A stretch of 64,000 bases of DNA, taken from Streptomyces gossypii (GTDB lineage: Bacteria > Actinomycetota > Actinomycetes > Streptomycetales > Streptomycetaceae). This document shows, piece by piece, positions 26,852-37,002 of the stretch. The notes under the pieces were generated by a model. It had not been told where the DNA came from. It made no database searches and saw only the letters and a list, made by a program, of their open reading frames with translations. Position numbers and translations under genes: made by a program. The DNA lies in assembly GCF_025165795.1 (NCBI RefSeq), contig NZ_JAJAGO010000010.1:264714-328713 (forward strand), read 5' to 3'. Each line of letters begins with the position of its first letter. Within the stretch, counting starts at the first letter, position 1.

Positions 26852-27829
26852 ATGGCTTCTGTGTCCTCGAACTCCAGCGTCCCCTCGCAGGCCGCCACCG
26901 AGGTGTGGCTCCCCGTCCCGCCCGACGAGATCGACGGCCTGCCGGGCTCACTCACCTACCGCTTCTGGGACGGCGGTCCGGACTTCCCCGCCGATCCGGC
27001 GCGCTGCGCCTTCTACGTCGTGCCGTACATGAAGGGCACGGAGGTGGCCGTACGCCCGCTGCGGCGCATGACGGGCGTACGGGTGGTGCAGACTCTCACG
27101 GCGGGCATCGACCATGTCACCCAGGCCGTCCCCGATCTGCCCAGTGGCACTCAGCTGTGCAACGCACGCGGTGTCCACGACACCAGCACGGCCGAACTGG
27201 CCCTCACCCTCACCCTCGCCTCACTGCGGGGCATCCCCGAGTTCGTACGGGCGCAGCCGTCCGGCAGCTGGCTGCCGGGCGTCCATCCGGCGCTCGCCGA
27301 CCGGTCCGTGCTGATCGTCGGCTACGGCGCGGTGGGCAGCGCCATCGAGGACCGGCTCATCCCGTTCGAGGTCGCCGAAGTCCTGCGCGTGGCACGGACG
27401 GCGCGTACGACGGCGCGCGGTCCCGTGCACGCGCTCTCTGAACTGCCCGATCTGCTTCCGCGCGCCGATGTCGTGATCCTCAGCCTGCCCCTCACCGAAG
27501 CGACCCGAGGTCTGGCGGGCAAGGACTTCCTGTCGGGGATGCGGGACGGCGCGCTGCTCGTCAACGTCGGGCGCGGGGCCGTGGTGGACACCGGCTCGCT
27601 GCTGGACGAGCTGACGTCGGGCAGGCTGCGGGCGGCGCTGGACGTCACCGAGCCGGAGCCGCTGCCTGCGGACCACCCGCTCTGGCAGGCTCCCGGGGTC
27701 CTGATCTCCCCGCATGTAGGGGGTCCCACGACGGCGTTCCTGCCCCGTGCGAAGCGCCTTCTGAGCGCCCAACTGCAGCGCTGGGCAGCCGGTGAACCCC
27801 TGGAACACGTCCTCGTGACGGCCGACTGA
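26852..27829 (+). CDS. D-isomer-specific 2-hydroxyacid dehydrogenase
   Basis: 325 aa NAD-dependent oxidoreductase. Motifs: VQTLTAGIDHV (substrate loop), NAD-binding VLIVGYGAVGSAIEDRL, catalytic Arg in NVGRGAVVDT, Glu in DVTEPEPLP, His in SPHVGGPT. The paired C-terminal elements fit the formate/glycerate/lactate dehydrogenase family; substrate cannot be told. Transcript probably leaderless. The gene stands alone between the divergent aldo/keto reductase and the c-di-GMP gene. Confidence 0.9.
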   Translation: MASVSSNSSVPSQAATEVWLPVPPDEIDGLPGSLTYRFWDGGPDFPADPARCAFYVVPYMKGTEVAVRPLRRMTGVRVVQTLTAGIDHVTQAVPDLPSGTQLCNARGVHDTSTAELALTLTLASLRGIPEFVRAQPSGSWLPGVHPALADRSVLIVGYGAVGSAIEDRLIPFEVAEVLRVARTARTTARGPVHALSELPDLLPRADVVILSLPLTEATRGLAGKDFLSGMRDGALLVNVGRGAVVDTGSLLDELTSGRLRAALDVTEPEPLPADHPLWQAPGVLISPHVGGPTTAFLPRAKRLLSAQLQRWAAGEPLEHVLVTAD

Positions 27830-28051
27830 AAAGGGAGGAAATGTACAGCATTCCTGTCCGTCACGGACCGTATCGGAACTATGTCCCTGAGTGACCATCC
27901 TGGTGTATCGTCCCGACGGGGGGCGAAACCAGGACAACGAGGGGGGCTGAGGGATGCGCGGCCAACGGACCAATCGCCGAAAGCGGCATGTGCGGTGCGG
28001 CGAGCACAGCACACCCGGACTACGGCTCACCCCGTCTCCAGGGGGTGTGCG

Positions 28052-31000
28052 ATGAGCGCCCAGGGGGCTCCAGCGCACCCGCACTCCACGCCACCGGAAG
28101 CACCGCAGCCGCCGCCCGCGTCGGCCGAGCGGTCCACCCGGCGGCCCTGGTACAGCGCGGTCACCTCCGGTGCCGTCCCCCGGATCGTGCTCGCCGCCGT
28201 CTGCGGCGCGTACGCCACCGGGGCGGCGGTCGGCTGGGGTTCGGAGACGGTCGCTCTGGTCATGGGCGACTTCGGGCTGAGCGCGGCCGCACTGCTCGCC
28301 GCCGCCTCCTGCCTCTGGTACGCACGGGCCCACCGGGGCAACCGCTTACGGCCCGCCTGGTTCCTCTTCGGCCTCTCCTCCGCCATGGTGGGGCTCGGCA
28401 ACGCCGTCTGGGGCTGGTACGAGCTGGTGCTGGACCAGCCGGTCCCGCGCACGTCCGTCGCCGACTACTGCTTCCTGCTGTTCGCACCACCGGCCATCAT
28501 CGGCCTGCTGGTCTTCGCCAGACGCCCCGTCACCCGGTCCGGCTGGGTCTGTCTGGGGCTCGACGCGTGGCTGATCGGCGGTTCACTGCTGACTCTCTCC
28601 TGGTCGCTGGCGCTCGTCCACATCGCCGCCTGGGAGGACGCCACGGTCGCTCGCGCGGCCCTCACCCTGGCCTATCCACTGCTGGACATCGTGCTGGTCA
28701 GCATGGTCCTGGCGCTGCACTTCAGGCGCCCCAAGGCGGCCCGCTCGGCCGTCAACACCGCGGTCGCGGCGCTGGCCCTGACGGTGCTGTGCGACACCAT
28801 GTTCGTCTTCCCCGCTCTCCGGGAGGGCTACCGCTCGGGGCAGCTGCTCGACGCGGGCTGGTTCGCGGGCTCGCTGCTGCTCGCGTACGCGCCCTGGGTC
28901 GGCACGTCCGGCCCGTCCGGCACATCCCGTAGATGCGGGCGGCACAGCGCACGACAGGACCGGGCAGTCCCGGGCGCGAACTTCGGCACCCCGGTGCCCG
29001 GACCGGCACCCGCGCCCGGCCTCGCCTCCGGCACGTCCGGTGCCGGAGCGGCGGCACCCGCTCCGGCGCCTGACACCGCGCACGCCTCCGCCCAGGCGGA
29101 GACGCCCCCACCCGGAGGGCGGGGCCCCATGGCGGGCTCACTCGCGGCTCTCACTCCCTACCTGGCCGCCGCCGTCTGCACCCTGAGCATCATCTACAAC
29201 TCGATAAACGGCCGTGAGATCGACCGCGTCGTGCTGTTCACCGGCTGCACGGTGGTGCTCGCGCTCGTCGTGCGGCAGGGCATCATGCTCGTCGACAACA
29301 TCTCGCTCACCCAGGAGCTGGCCCAGAAGGAGAACCACTTCCGCTCCCTGGTCCAGGGCTCCAGCGATGTCATCATGATCGCCGCGGCCAGCGGGGTGCT
29401 GCGCTATGTGTCGCCCGCCGCCGCGGGGGTCTACGGGCGGGACGGCGACGCCCTGATCGGCACCGAACTGGCTGCTCTGATACATCGAGAGGATCTGTCG
29501 CGCGTCCTGCACGAGGTGCGCCGCTTCCTGGCGACCCCGGCCTCGGCCGAGCCCTCCACCCGCATCGAGTGCCGCTTCCGGCACGGCGCCGGGCACTGGC
29601 TCAACGTCGAGTCCACCGTCAACCGCTACCAGGGCGGGCTCATCTTCAACAGCCGTGACGTGACGGAGCGCGTGCGTCTCCAGGCCCAACTTCAGCACAA
29701 CGCCTCGCATGACCCGATGACCGACCTGCCCAACCGTGCGCTGTTCACCGAGCGGGTGCGCCAGGCCCTGAGCGGGCGGCGCGGCGGCGACGGCGACACC
29801 GCGGTGCTCTTCATCGATCTGGACGGCTTCAAGGCGGTCAACGACACCGTCGGGCACCAGGCGGGCGACGAACTGCTCATCAACGCCGCCCGGCGCCTCC
29901 AGGAGTCCGTACGGGCCGGGGACACCGCAGCCCGGCTGGGCGGCGACGAGTTCGCCGCCCTGATCCTCGGCGACGGAAACCCCAGCACCCGCGCCTCCGG
30001 CGCCCGGGAGACCCGTATCCGGGAGATCGCGGACAGACTGCGGCTCACCCTCTCCGAGCCCTACCGGGTGGAGGGCACGGAGGTGCGGGTGGCCGCCTCC
30101 ATCGGCATCGCCTTCGCCGAGCCCGGCATCTCCCCGGCCGGCCTGATGCGCAACGCCGACCTCGCGATGTACCGGGCCAAGCAGGCGGGCAAGGCGCAGG
30201 TGAAGCTGTACGCCCCGCAGATGCAGGCCGATGTGACGCGCCGCGCCGAGCAGGCGACCAAGCTGCGCAGCGCGCTGCACCGCGGTGAATTCACCCTGCT
30301 GCACCAGCCGGTGATCGAGCTGGCCAGCGGACTGGTCACCGCCGTCACGGCGCAGCCTCGCTGGCGCTCCTCGCAGGGCATACTCTTCACCCCCGCCGAG
30401 TTCCTCCGCCCGGACGGCGCGCGGGGCGCGGAGCCACAGGGTGATCGCGCGTCCGAGATGAGCAGCTGGCTGCTGGAGGAGGCGGTGGCGCAGGCCGCCG
30501 CCCGGCACCGGGCCGGATTCGAGACCCCCGTGACCGTGCGGCTCTCCGCCGGCCGGCTGACAAACCGCGCACTCGGCCTCGGCACGGTGGAGACGCTGCT
30601 GGAGCGGCACGGACTGCCACCCGGCTCGCTGATACTGGAGCTGTCCGACAGCGACCCGCGCATACCCCTGGACGAGCTGGAGCAGCGCCTGACCGGGCTC
30701 CGCAGACTCGGGGTCGGCATCGCGCTGGACGGATTCGGCAGCGGCTACGCGGCGATGGCGGCGCTCCGTCGACTGCCCCTGGACTTGCTGCGCCTGGACC
30801 GCGGGCTGGTGGACGGCATCGCGGAGTCCGTTCGGCTGCGGAAGATCACCTCCGGGCTGCTCCGGATCGCCGGAGACCTGGGCCTCTCCTCGGTCGCGGA
30901 CGGCGTGGACCTGCCCGAGCAGGTTTCGGTACTGCGGTCGATGGGCTGTACGCACGGCCAGGGCGCCGCCTTCTCGGGCGCGCTGGACGAGCACCGGCTG

Positions 31001-31210
31001 CGCCGCGCGCTGACCAGCGGCGGCTATCCGGTGCCCGAGGCCGTTCCGTCGGCGGCGGAGCACTCCGGAGCAGGGCGCTCGGTCGTCGTCGCGGGATCGC
31101 TGCCCGCGTGGCACACGGGCAGCCCGCTCGGTGGCCCCGGCCCTGCCGGGGGGCCGGGGCCGGACCAGGGAGTGCACGCGTCACCCGCATCCCCCGATGC
31201 GCTCAAATAG
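28052..31210 (+). CDS. Membrane PAS-GGDEF-EAL protein with degenerate EAL domain
   Basis: 1052 aa from ATG 28052 (after AGGGGG). About nine membrane segments (residues ~35-385, interrupted by a Pro/Ala-rich loop), a PAS domain (FRSLVQGSSDVIMIAAASG), then GGDEF at ~630 with intact motif (RLGGDEF) and intact inhibitory site RAGD. The EAL half lacks catalysis: EAL reads TAQ (VTAQPRW), the metal-binding Asn is Arg (VTVRLSAG), DDFGTGY reads DGFGSGY, and the Lys of LKIDR reads Arg (LLRLDR). Predicted: an active cyclase with a sensing or structural EAL domain. Position suggests the gene called cdgE in other streptomycetes (from memory, not certain). One TTA codon at 28346-28348, so bldA dependence is expected. 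Confidence 0.87.
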   Translation: MSAQGAPAHPHSTPPEAPQPPPASAERSTRRPWYSAVTSGAVPRIVLAAVCGAYATGAAVGWGSETVALVMGDFGLSAAALLAAASCLWYARAHRGNRLRPAWFLFGLSSAMVGLGNAVWGWYELVLDQPVPRTSVADYCFLLFAPPAIIGLLVFARRPVTRSGWVCLGLDAWLIGGSLLTLSWSLALVHIAAWEDATVARAALTLAYPLLDIVLVSMVLALHFRRPKAARSAVNTAVAALALTVLCDTMFVFPALREGYRSGQLLDAGWFAGSLLLAYAPWVGTSGPSGTSRRCGRHSARQDRAVPGANFGTPVPGPAPAPGLASGTSGAGAAAPAPAPDTAHASAQAETPPPGGRGPMAGSLAALTPYLAAAVCTLSIIYNSINGREIDRVVLFTGCTVVLALVVRQGIMLVDNISLTQELAQKENHFRSLVQGSSDVIMIAAASGVLRYVSPAAAGVYGRDGDALIGTELAALIHREDLSRVLHEVRRFLATPASAEPSTRIECRFRHGAGHWLNVESTVNRYQGGLIFNSRDVTERVRLQAQLQHNASHDPMTDLPNRALFTERVRQALSGRRGGDGDTAVLFIDLDGFKAVNDTVGHQAGDELLINAARRLQESVRAGDTAARLGGDEFAALILGDGNPSTRASGARETRIREIADRLRLTLSEPYRVEGTEVRVAASIGIAFAEPGISPAGLMRNADLAMYRAKQAGKAQVKLYAPQMQADVTRRAEQATKLRSALHRGEFTLLHQPVIELASGLVTAVTAQPRWRSSQGILFTPAEFLRPDGARGAEPQGDRASEMSSWLLEEAVAQAAARHRAGFETPVTVRLSAGRLTNRALGLGTVETLLERHGLPPGSLILELSDSDPRIPLDELEQRLTGLRRLGVGIALDGFGSGYAAMAALRRLPLDLLRLDRGLVDGIAESVRLRKITSGLLRIAGDLGLSSVADGVDLPEQVSVLRSMGCTHGQGAAFSGALDEHRLRRALTSGGYPVPEAVPSAAEHSGAGRSVVVAGSLPAWHTGSPLGGPGPAGGPGPDQGVHASPASPDALK

Positions 31211-31250
31211 TGAGACGACCGTCCCACCCGCTTGACACCTACAGGCAGCT

Positions 31251-31259
31251 CGGAGGAAG
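31251..31259 (+). promoter_or_regulatory. Ribosome-binding site of the ilvB leader peptide
   Basis: GGAGGAAGG, the strongest ribosome site near ilvB, lies nine bases before the leader ATG at 31269. It shows that this short frame is translated. Confidence 0.7.
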
Positions 31260-31268
31260 GTCAATGCC

Positions 31269-31310
31269 ATGCGCACCCGAATTCTCGTACTTGGACAGCG
31301 CGTCGGCTGA
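31269..31310 (+). CDS. ilvB leader peptide MRTRILVLGQRVG
   Basis: 13-residue peptide with the run Ile-Leu-Val-Leu: the three amino acids made by the downstream pathway. Starts nine bases after GGAGGAAGG. It ends just before a hairpin at 31311-31332 and the terminator at 31350-31383. Ribosome stalling at these codons when branched-chain amino acids are scarce would prevent the terminator from forming. This is attenuation as known for ilv/leu operons; the mechanism here is inferred. Confidence 0.85.
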   Translation: MRTRILVLGQRVG

Positions 31311-31332
31311 CCTGGGGCTGCACTGCCCCCGG
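31311..31332 (+). promoter_or_regulatory. Hairpin after the ilvB leader peptide (attenuator element)
   Basis: cctggggc pairs with gcccccgg (one mismatch) around a six-base loop, beginning right after the leader stop codon. It is the likely pause or competing structure of the attenuator. Confidence 0.5.
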
Positions 31333-31349
31333 ATGACCAGCGACGCGCT

Positions 31350-31383
31350 CCCCTCGCTTGCCTTACGGCACGGGGGGTTTTTT
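31350..31383 (+). terminator. Attenuator terminator before ilvB
   Basis: A stem of cccc/gggg enclosing tgcc-ttac-ggca, followed by six T. It lies 100 bp before ilvB and 40 bp after the leader stop. U-tracts are rare in this window, which marks it as a true intrinsic terminator. Confidence 0.85.
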
Positions 31384-31482
31384 GTTGCACCGATGCCCCG
31401 GCACCGCCCGGGATACGGGGCACCAAACGCACAGACCGTACAAAACGAGCGTCAACCCTCACTCTCCGAGAAGAGACAGCCG

Positions 31483-33348
31483 ATGACCGAGCAGGCCACC
31501 GGGGCCCCCAAACCGCAGCCACGGGCCCGTACCGGCGGATCACAGCAGCAGGCCGCACCGGCCGCGCGAGTCGAGTACATGACGGGCGCCCAGTCCCTCA
31601 TCCGTTCACTCGAGGAGGTCGGCGCCGACACGGTATTCGGCATTCCCGGTGGAGCGATCCTTCCCGCGTACGACCCGATGATGGACTCCTCCCGGGTGCG
31701 CCACGTCCTGGTGCGGCACGAGCAGGGCGCGGGCCACGCGGCCACCGGATACGCCCAGGCCACCGGCAAGGTCGGTGTCTGCATGGCCACTTCGGGCCCC
31801 GGTGCCACCAACCTCGTCACGCCGATCGCCGACGCCCACATGGACTCCGTCCCGCTGGTGGCCATCACCGGCCAGGTGGCCTCCCGTTCCATCGGTACCG
31901 ACGCCTTCCAGGAAGCCGACATCTGCGGCATCTCGATGCCGATCACCAAGCACAACTTCCTGGTCACCGAAGCGGCCGACATCCCGCGCACGATCGCCGA
32001 GGCCTTCCACATCGCCTCCACGGGGCGCCCCGGCCCGGTCGTCGTCGACATCGCGAAGGACGCACTGCAGAACCGCGGGCCCTTCAGCTGGCCGCCGCAG
32101 CAGGACCTGCCCGGCTACCGGCCGGTCACCAAGCCGCATGCCAAGCAGATCCGCGAGGCCGCCAAGCTGATCGGTGAGGCCGCCCGCCCCGTGCTCTACG
32201 TCGGCGGCGGGGTGCTCAAGGCCCGTGCCACCGCCGAGCTGAAGGTGCTGGCCGAGCTGACCGGCGCCCCCGTCGTGACCACGCTGATGGGCATCGGCGG
32301 CTTCCCGGACAGCCACCCGCAGCACCTGGGAATGCCCGGAATGCACGGTACGGTCGCGGCCGTCACCGCCCTGCAGAAGTCCGATCTGATCGTGGCGCTC
32401 GGCGCCCGCTTCGACGACCGGGTGACCGGTAAGCTCGACTCCTTCGCCCCGCACGCGAAGGTCGTGCACGCCGACGTCGATCCGGCCGAGATCGGCAAGA
32501 ACCGCGCCGCCGACGTGCCGATCGTCGGCGACGCCCGCGAGGTCATCGCCGACCTGATCGTGGCCGTCCAGTCGGAGTACGAGGCCGGCCGCAGGGGCGA
32601 CTACGGCGACTGGTGGAAGCAGCTGAACCGCTGGCGCGAGACCTACCCCCTCGGATATGACCTGCCCGAGGACGGCTCGCTCTCCCCGCAGCAGGTCATC
32701 GAGCGCATCGGCCGGCTCGCTCCGGAGGGCACCATCTTCGCCGCGGGCGTGGGTCAGCACCAGATGTGGGCCGCGCACTTCATCGAGTACGACGAGCCCG
32801 CGACCTGGCTCAACTCCGGCGGCCTGGGCACCATGGGGTACGCGGTTCCGGCCGCGATGGGCGCCAAGGTCGGCGTCCCGGACCGTACGGTCTGGGCGAT
32901 CGACGGGGACGGCTGCTTCCAGATGACCAATCAGGAGCTGGTGACCGCCGCCCTCAACAACGTCCCCATCAAGGTCGGGATCATCAACAACGGTGCGCTC
33001 GGCATGGTCCGCCAGTGGCAGACGCTCTTCTACAACCAGCGTTATTCCAACACCGTGCTCAGCTCGGGCAGTGGCGCCGATGGCGAGGCAGCGCCCAAGG
33101 GCACGCGTGTCCCGGATTTCGTGAAGCTGGCCGAGGCCATGGGCTGTGTCGGCATCCGCTGCGAGGACCCGGCCCAGCTCGACGCGGTGATCGAGAAGGC
33201 GAACGCCATCAACGACCGGCCCGTCGTCGTCGACTTCATCGTCCATGAGGACGCGATGGTCTGGCCGATGGTCGCGGCAGGCACCTCCAACGACGAGGTC
33301 ATGGCGGCGCGCGGCGTCCGGCCTGACTTCGGCGACAGCGACGACTGA
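31483..33348 (+). CDS. ilvB: Acetolactate synthase large subunit
   Basis: Condenses pyruvate with pyruvate or 2-oxobutyrate, the first common step of Val/Leu/Ile synthesis; uses ThDP, FAD and Mg. 621 aa. GIPGGAILPAYD and catalytic Glu80 (VRHEQGAGHAA) start the ThDP site; GDGCFQMTNQEL (~475) is the ThDP-Mg motif with NNGALGMVRQWQ. The start at ATG 31483 follows gagaagaga; the open frame upstream runs through the leader peptide and terminator and is not coding. Followed after 20 bp by ilvN. Confidence 0.96.
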   Translation: MTEQATGAPKPQPRARTGGSQQQAAPAARVEYMTGAQSLIRSLEEVGADTVFGIPGGAILPAYDPMMDSSRVRHVLVRHEQGAGHAATGYAQATGKVGVCMATSGPGATNLVTPIADAHMDSVPLVAITGQVASRSIGTDAFQEADICGISMPITKHNFLVTEAADIPRTIAEAFHIASTGRPGPVVVDIAKDALQNRGPFSWPPQQDLPGYRPVTKPHAKQIREAAKLIGEAARPVLYVGGGVLKARATAELKVLAELTGAPVVTTLMGIGGFPDSHPQHLGMPGMHGTVAAVTALQKSDLIVALGARFDDRVTGKLDSFAPHAKVVHADVDPAEIGKNRAADVPIVGDAREVIADLIVAVQSEYEAGRRGDYGDWWKQLNRWRETYPLGYDLPEDGSLSPQQVIERIGRLAPEGTIFAAGVGQHQMWAAHFIEYDEPATWLNSGGLGTMGYAVPAAMGAKVGVPDRTVWAIDGDGCFQMTNQELVTAALNNVPIKVGIINNGALGMVRQWQTLFYNQRYSNTVLSSGSGADGEAAPKGTRVPDFVKLAEAMGCVGIRCEDPAQLDAVIEKANAINDRPVVVDFIVHEDAMVWPMVAAGTSNDEVMAARGVRPDFGDSDD

Positions 33349-33368
33349 GGATCGGAGATCCACGACAG

Positions 33369-33893
33369 ATGTCCAAGCACACGCTCTCCGTCCTGGTGGA
33401 GAACACGCCGGGAATCCTCGCCCGGATCGCCGCGCTCTTCTCCCGGCGCAGCTTCAACATCGACTCCCTCGCGGTCGGTGTCACCGAACATCCCGACATC
33501 TCCCGCATCACCATTGTGGTGAATGTCGAGGACCTCCCGCTGGAGCAGGTCACCAAGCAGCTCAACAAGCTGGTCAATGTCCTGAAGATCGTCGAGCTGG
33601 AGCCCGGATCGGCCATCCAGCGCGAACTCGTTCTGGTGAAAGTGCGGGCCGACAACGCGACCCGCTCCCAGATCGTCGAGATCGTCCAGCTCTTCCGCGC
33701 CAAGACCGTCGACGTCGCGCCGGAGGCCGTCACCATCGAGGCCACGGGCAGCAGCGACAAGCTCGAGGCGATGCTGAAAATGCTGGAACCGTACGGCATC
33801 AAGGAACTGGTCCAGTCCGGCACCATCGCGGTCGGGCGAGGTGCCCGCTCCATTACGGACCGATCCCTGCGGGCGCTCGAACGCAGCGCCTGA
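33369..33893 (+). CDS. ilvN: Acetolactate synthase small (regulatory) subunit
   Basis: 174 aa, two parts: an N-terminal ACT domain (LSVLVENTPGILARIAALFSRR ... NIDSLAVG) that binds valine for feedback inhibition, and the ALS_ss C-terminal domain (GIKELVQSGTIAVGRG). ATG 33369. Same transcript as ilvB; 118 bp lie before ilvC with no terminator visible. Confidence 0.96.
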   Translation: MSKHTLSVLVENTPGILARIAALFSRRSFNIDSLAVGVTEHPDISRITIVVNVEDLPLEQVTKQLNKLVNVLKIVELEPGSAIQRELVLVKVRADNATRSQIVEIVQLFRAKTVDVAPEAVTIEATGSSDKLEAMLKMLEPYGIKELVQSGTIAVGRGARSITDRSLRALERSA

Positions 33894-34011
33894 CCGACCC
33901 TTCCGCGCGCGGCTCCCCGTCCGCCTACGGTGGAGGGGCCGCCCGCATCCGCGATCCGCAGCTGTGTGGTCCGCGCCAACTGAAGCACACTGAGCCAAGG
34001 AGTTCTGAGAA

Positions 34012-35010
<999 letters not shown>

Positions 35011-35017
35011 CCCCTTC

Positions 35018-35056
35018 GGCGGCGGGGGCGGGCCGGCACGGTCCGCCCCCGCCGCC
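35018..35056 (+). terminator. Terminator of the ilvBNC operon
   Basis: 17-bp near-perfect stem (ggcggcgggggcgggcc/ggtccgcccccgccgcc) with a five-base loop, eight bases after the ilvC stop. Confidence 0.75.
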
Positions 35057-35130
35057 CGATCCGGGACGAACGGCGCCACGGCCGGGTGATCAATGCGTCC
35101 GAAGGACGGTTGGTGCGCTCGCTGGGTGGA

Positions 35131-35136
35131 TAGACT
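35131..35136 (+). promoter_or_regulatory. Candidate -10 TAGACT for serA
   Basis: TAGACT with TTGGTG 15 bp upstream (35110-35115), 120 bp before serA. The spacing is short for a -35/-10 pair. Confidence 0.35.
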
Positions 35137-35255
35137 GCGCAGCACAAGCGCGTCACAGGCTCACAGCGTCGTGCGTCTCCACGCGGCTGCCAAACCCACG
35201 CCTTCGGCCGTCGGGACGCGGCCGTCCGCACAGGACAAGTGAGGACTGAGACCCA

Positions 35256-36845
35256 GTGAGCAAGCCCGTAGTACTCATCGCCGAAGAGCTCTCGCCCGCC
35301 ACGGTCGACGCGCTCGGACCGGACTTCGACATCCGCCACTGCAACGGCGCCGACCGGGCGGAGCTCCTGTCGTCCATCGCCGATGTCGACGCCATTCTCG
35401 TGCGCAGCGCCACCAAGGTGGACGCCGAGGCCATCGCGGCGGCCCGCAAGCTCCGGGTCGTCGCCCGTGCCGGGGTAGGGCTGGACAACGTCGACGTACC
35501 GGCCGCCACCAAGGCCGGTGTCATGGTGGTCAACGCCCCCACCTCCAACATCGTCACCGCCGCCGAGCTGGCGTGCGGCCTGCTGGTCGCCACCGCGCGC
35601 AACATCCCGCAGGCGAACACCGCGCTGAAGAACGGCGAGTGGAAGCGCAGCAAGTACACGGGTGTCGAGCTGTCCGAGAAGACGCTGGGGGTCGTCGGTC
35701 TCGGCCGCATCGGCGTCCTGGTCGCGCAGCGGATGTCCTCCTTCGGCATGAAGATTGTCGCGTACGACCCCTATGTGCAGCCCGCGCGGGCGGCGCAGAT
35801 GGGTGTCAAGCTGCTCACCCTGGACGAGCTGCTCGAGGTCTCGGACTTCATCACCGTGCACCTGCCGAAGACCCCGGAGACCCTCGGGCTGATCGGCAAC
35901 GACGCGCTGCACAAGGTGAAGCCCAGCGTCCGCGTGGTCAACGCCGCTCGCGGCGGCATCGTCGACGAGGAGGCGCTGGCGGCGGCGCTCAAGGAGGGCC
36001 GGGTCGCCGGAGCGGGCCTGGACGTCTACTCGTCTGAACCCTGCACCGACTCCCCGCTGTTCGAGTTCGACCAGGTCGTGTGCACCCCGCATCTCGGCGC
36101 CTCCACCGGAGAGGCGCAGGAGAAGGCCGGTATCTCGGTCGCCCGGTCCGTCCGGCTCGCGCTGGCGGGCGAGCTGGTGCCGGACGCGGTGAACGTCCAG
36201 GGCGGCGTCATCGCCGAGGAGGTACGGCCGGGGCTGCCGCTCGCGGAGAAGCTGGGCCGCATCTTCACGGCGCTGGCGAGCGGGGTCGCCGTCCGGCTCG
36301 ATGTCGAGGTGTACGGCGAGATCACCCAGCACGACGTCAAGGTGCTCGAACTCTCCGCCCTCAAGGGCGTCTTCGAGGACGTCGTGGACGAGACGGTGTC
36401 GTACGTCAACGCTCCGCTCTTCGCCCAGGAGCGTGGTGTGGAGGTCCGGCTGACCACCTCCAGCGAGTCGGCCGAGCACCGCAACGTGGTGATCGTGCGC
36501 GGCACACTGGCGGACGGCGAGGAGGTCTCGGTCTCCGGCACCCTGAGCGGCCCCCGGCACCAGCAGAAGATCGTGGCCGTGGGGGAGCACGACGTCGATC
36601 TGGCGCTCGCCGACCACATGGCCTTCCTGCGGTACGGCGACCGCCCCGGAGTCGTCGGCACCGTCGGGCGCATCCTCGGTGAGGCGGGCATCAACATCGC
36701 GGGTATGCAGGTCTCCCGCGCGACGGCGGGCGGCGAGGCCCTGGTCGCGATGACCGTGGACGACACCATCCCGGCGCCCGTGCTGGCGGAGATCGCCGAG
36801 GAGATCGGCGCCACCTCCGCGCGCAACGTCAACCTGCAGGACTGA
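35256..36845 (+). CDS. serA: D-3-phosphoglycerate dehydrogenase, long form
   Basis: First step of serine synthesis. 529 aa: substrate/NAD domains (VARAGVGLDNVD; VGLGRIGVLVAQRM; catalytic Arg in AARGGIVDE, Glu in YSSEPC, His in TPHLGAST), then an intervening ASB domain and a C-terminal ACT domain (RPGVVGTVGRILGEAGINIAGMQ). This is the type allosterically inhibited by serine. GTG 35256 follows GAGGA. Its own promoter candidate lies behind the ilvC terminator. Confidence 0.97.
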   Translation: MSKPVVLIAEELSPATVDALGPDFDIRHCNGADRAELLSSIADVDAILVRSATKVDAEAIAAARKLRVVARAGVGLDNVDVPAATKAGVMVVNAPTSNIVTAAELACGLLVATARNIPQANTALKNGEWKRSKYTGVELSEKTLGVVGLGRIGVLVAQRMSSFGMKIVAYDPYVQPARAAQMGVKLLTLDELLEVSDFITVHLPKTPETLGLIGNDALHKVKPSVRVVNAARGGIVDEEALAAALKEGRVAGAGLDVYSSEPCTDSPLFEFDQVVCTPHLGASTGEAQEKAGISVARSVRLALAGELVPDAVNVQGGVIAEEVRPGLPLAEKLGRIFTALASGVAVRLDVEVYGEITQHDVKVLELSALKGVFEDVVDETVSYVNAPLFAQERGVEVRLTTSSESAEHRNVVIVRGTLADGEEVSVSGTLSGPRHQQKIVAVGEHDVDLALADHMAFLRYGDRPGVVGTVGRILGEAGINIAGMQVSRATAGGEALVAMTVDDTIPAPVLAEIAEEIGATSARNVNLQD

Positions 36846-36894
36846 CTGACTCCGAGGTTCCCCGAGGTTCCTTGTCCCGGCCCCAGGCCGGGCG

Positions 36895-36933
36895 GGCCCG
36901 GACCGGCGCGCTGTCGCCGGTCCGGGCCTTTTT
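36895..36933 (+). terminator. Terminator of serA
   Basis: Perfect 14-bp stem ggcccggaccggcg/cgccggtccgggcc, six-base loop, then five T. The clearest intrinsic terminator in the window. Confidence 0.93.
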
Positions 36934-37002
36934 CGCGCGCCTTTCCGGCGCGGGTGCACATACGCGATTGCATATATGAAGCGGATCTGGCGACTCGCCT
37001 AT

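Noticed and set aside
27881..28051. 57-codon N-terminal extension of the second GGDEF-EAL protein
   Set aside because: No ribosome site at its start and atypical composition; ATG 28052 has AGGGGG before it.
31232..31237. TTGACA as the -35 box of ilvB
   Set aside because: No -10-like hexamer 16-19 bases downstream; that position holds the leader ribosome site.
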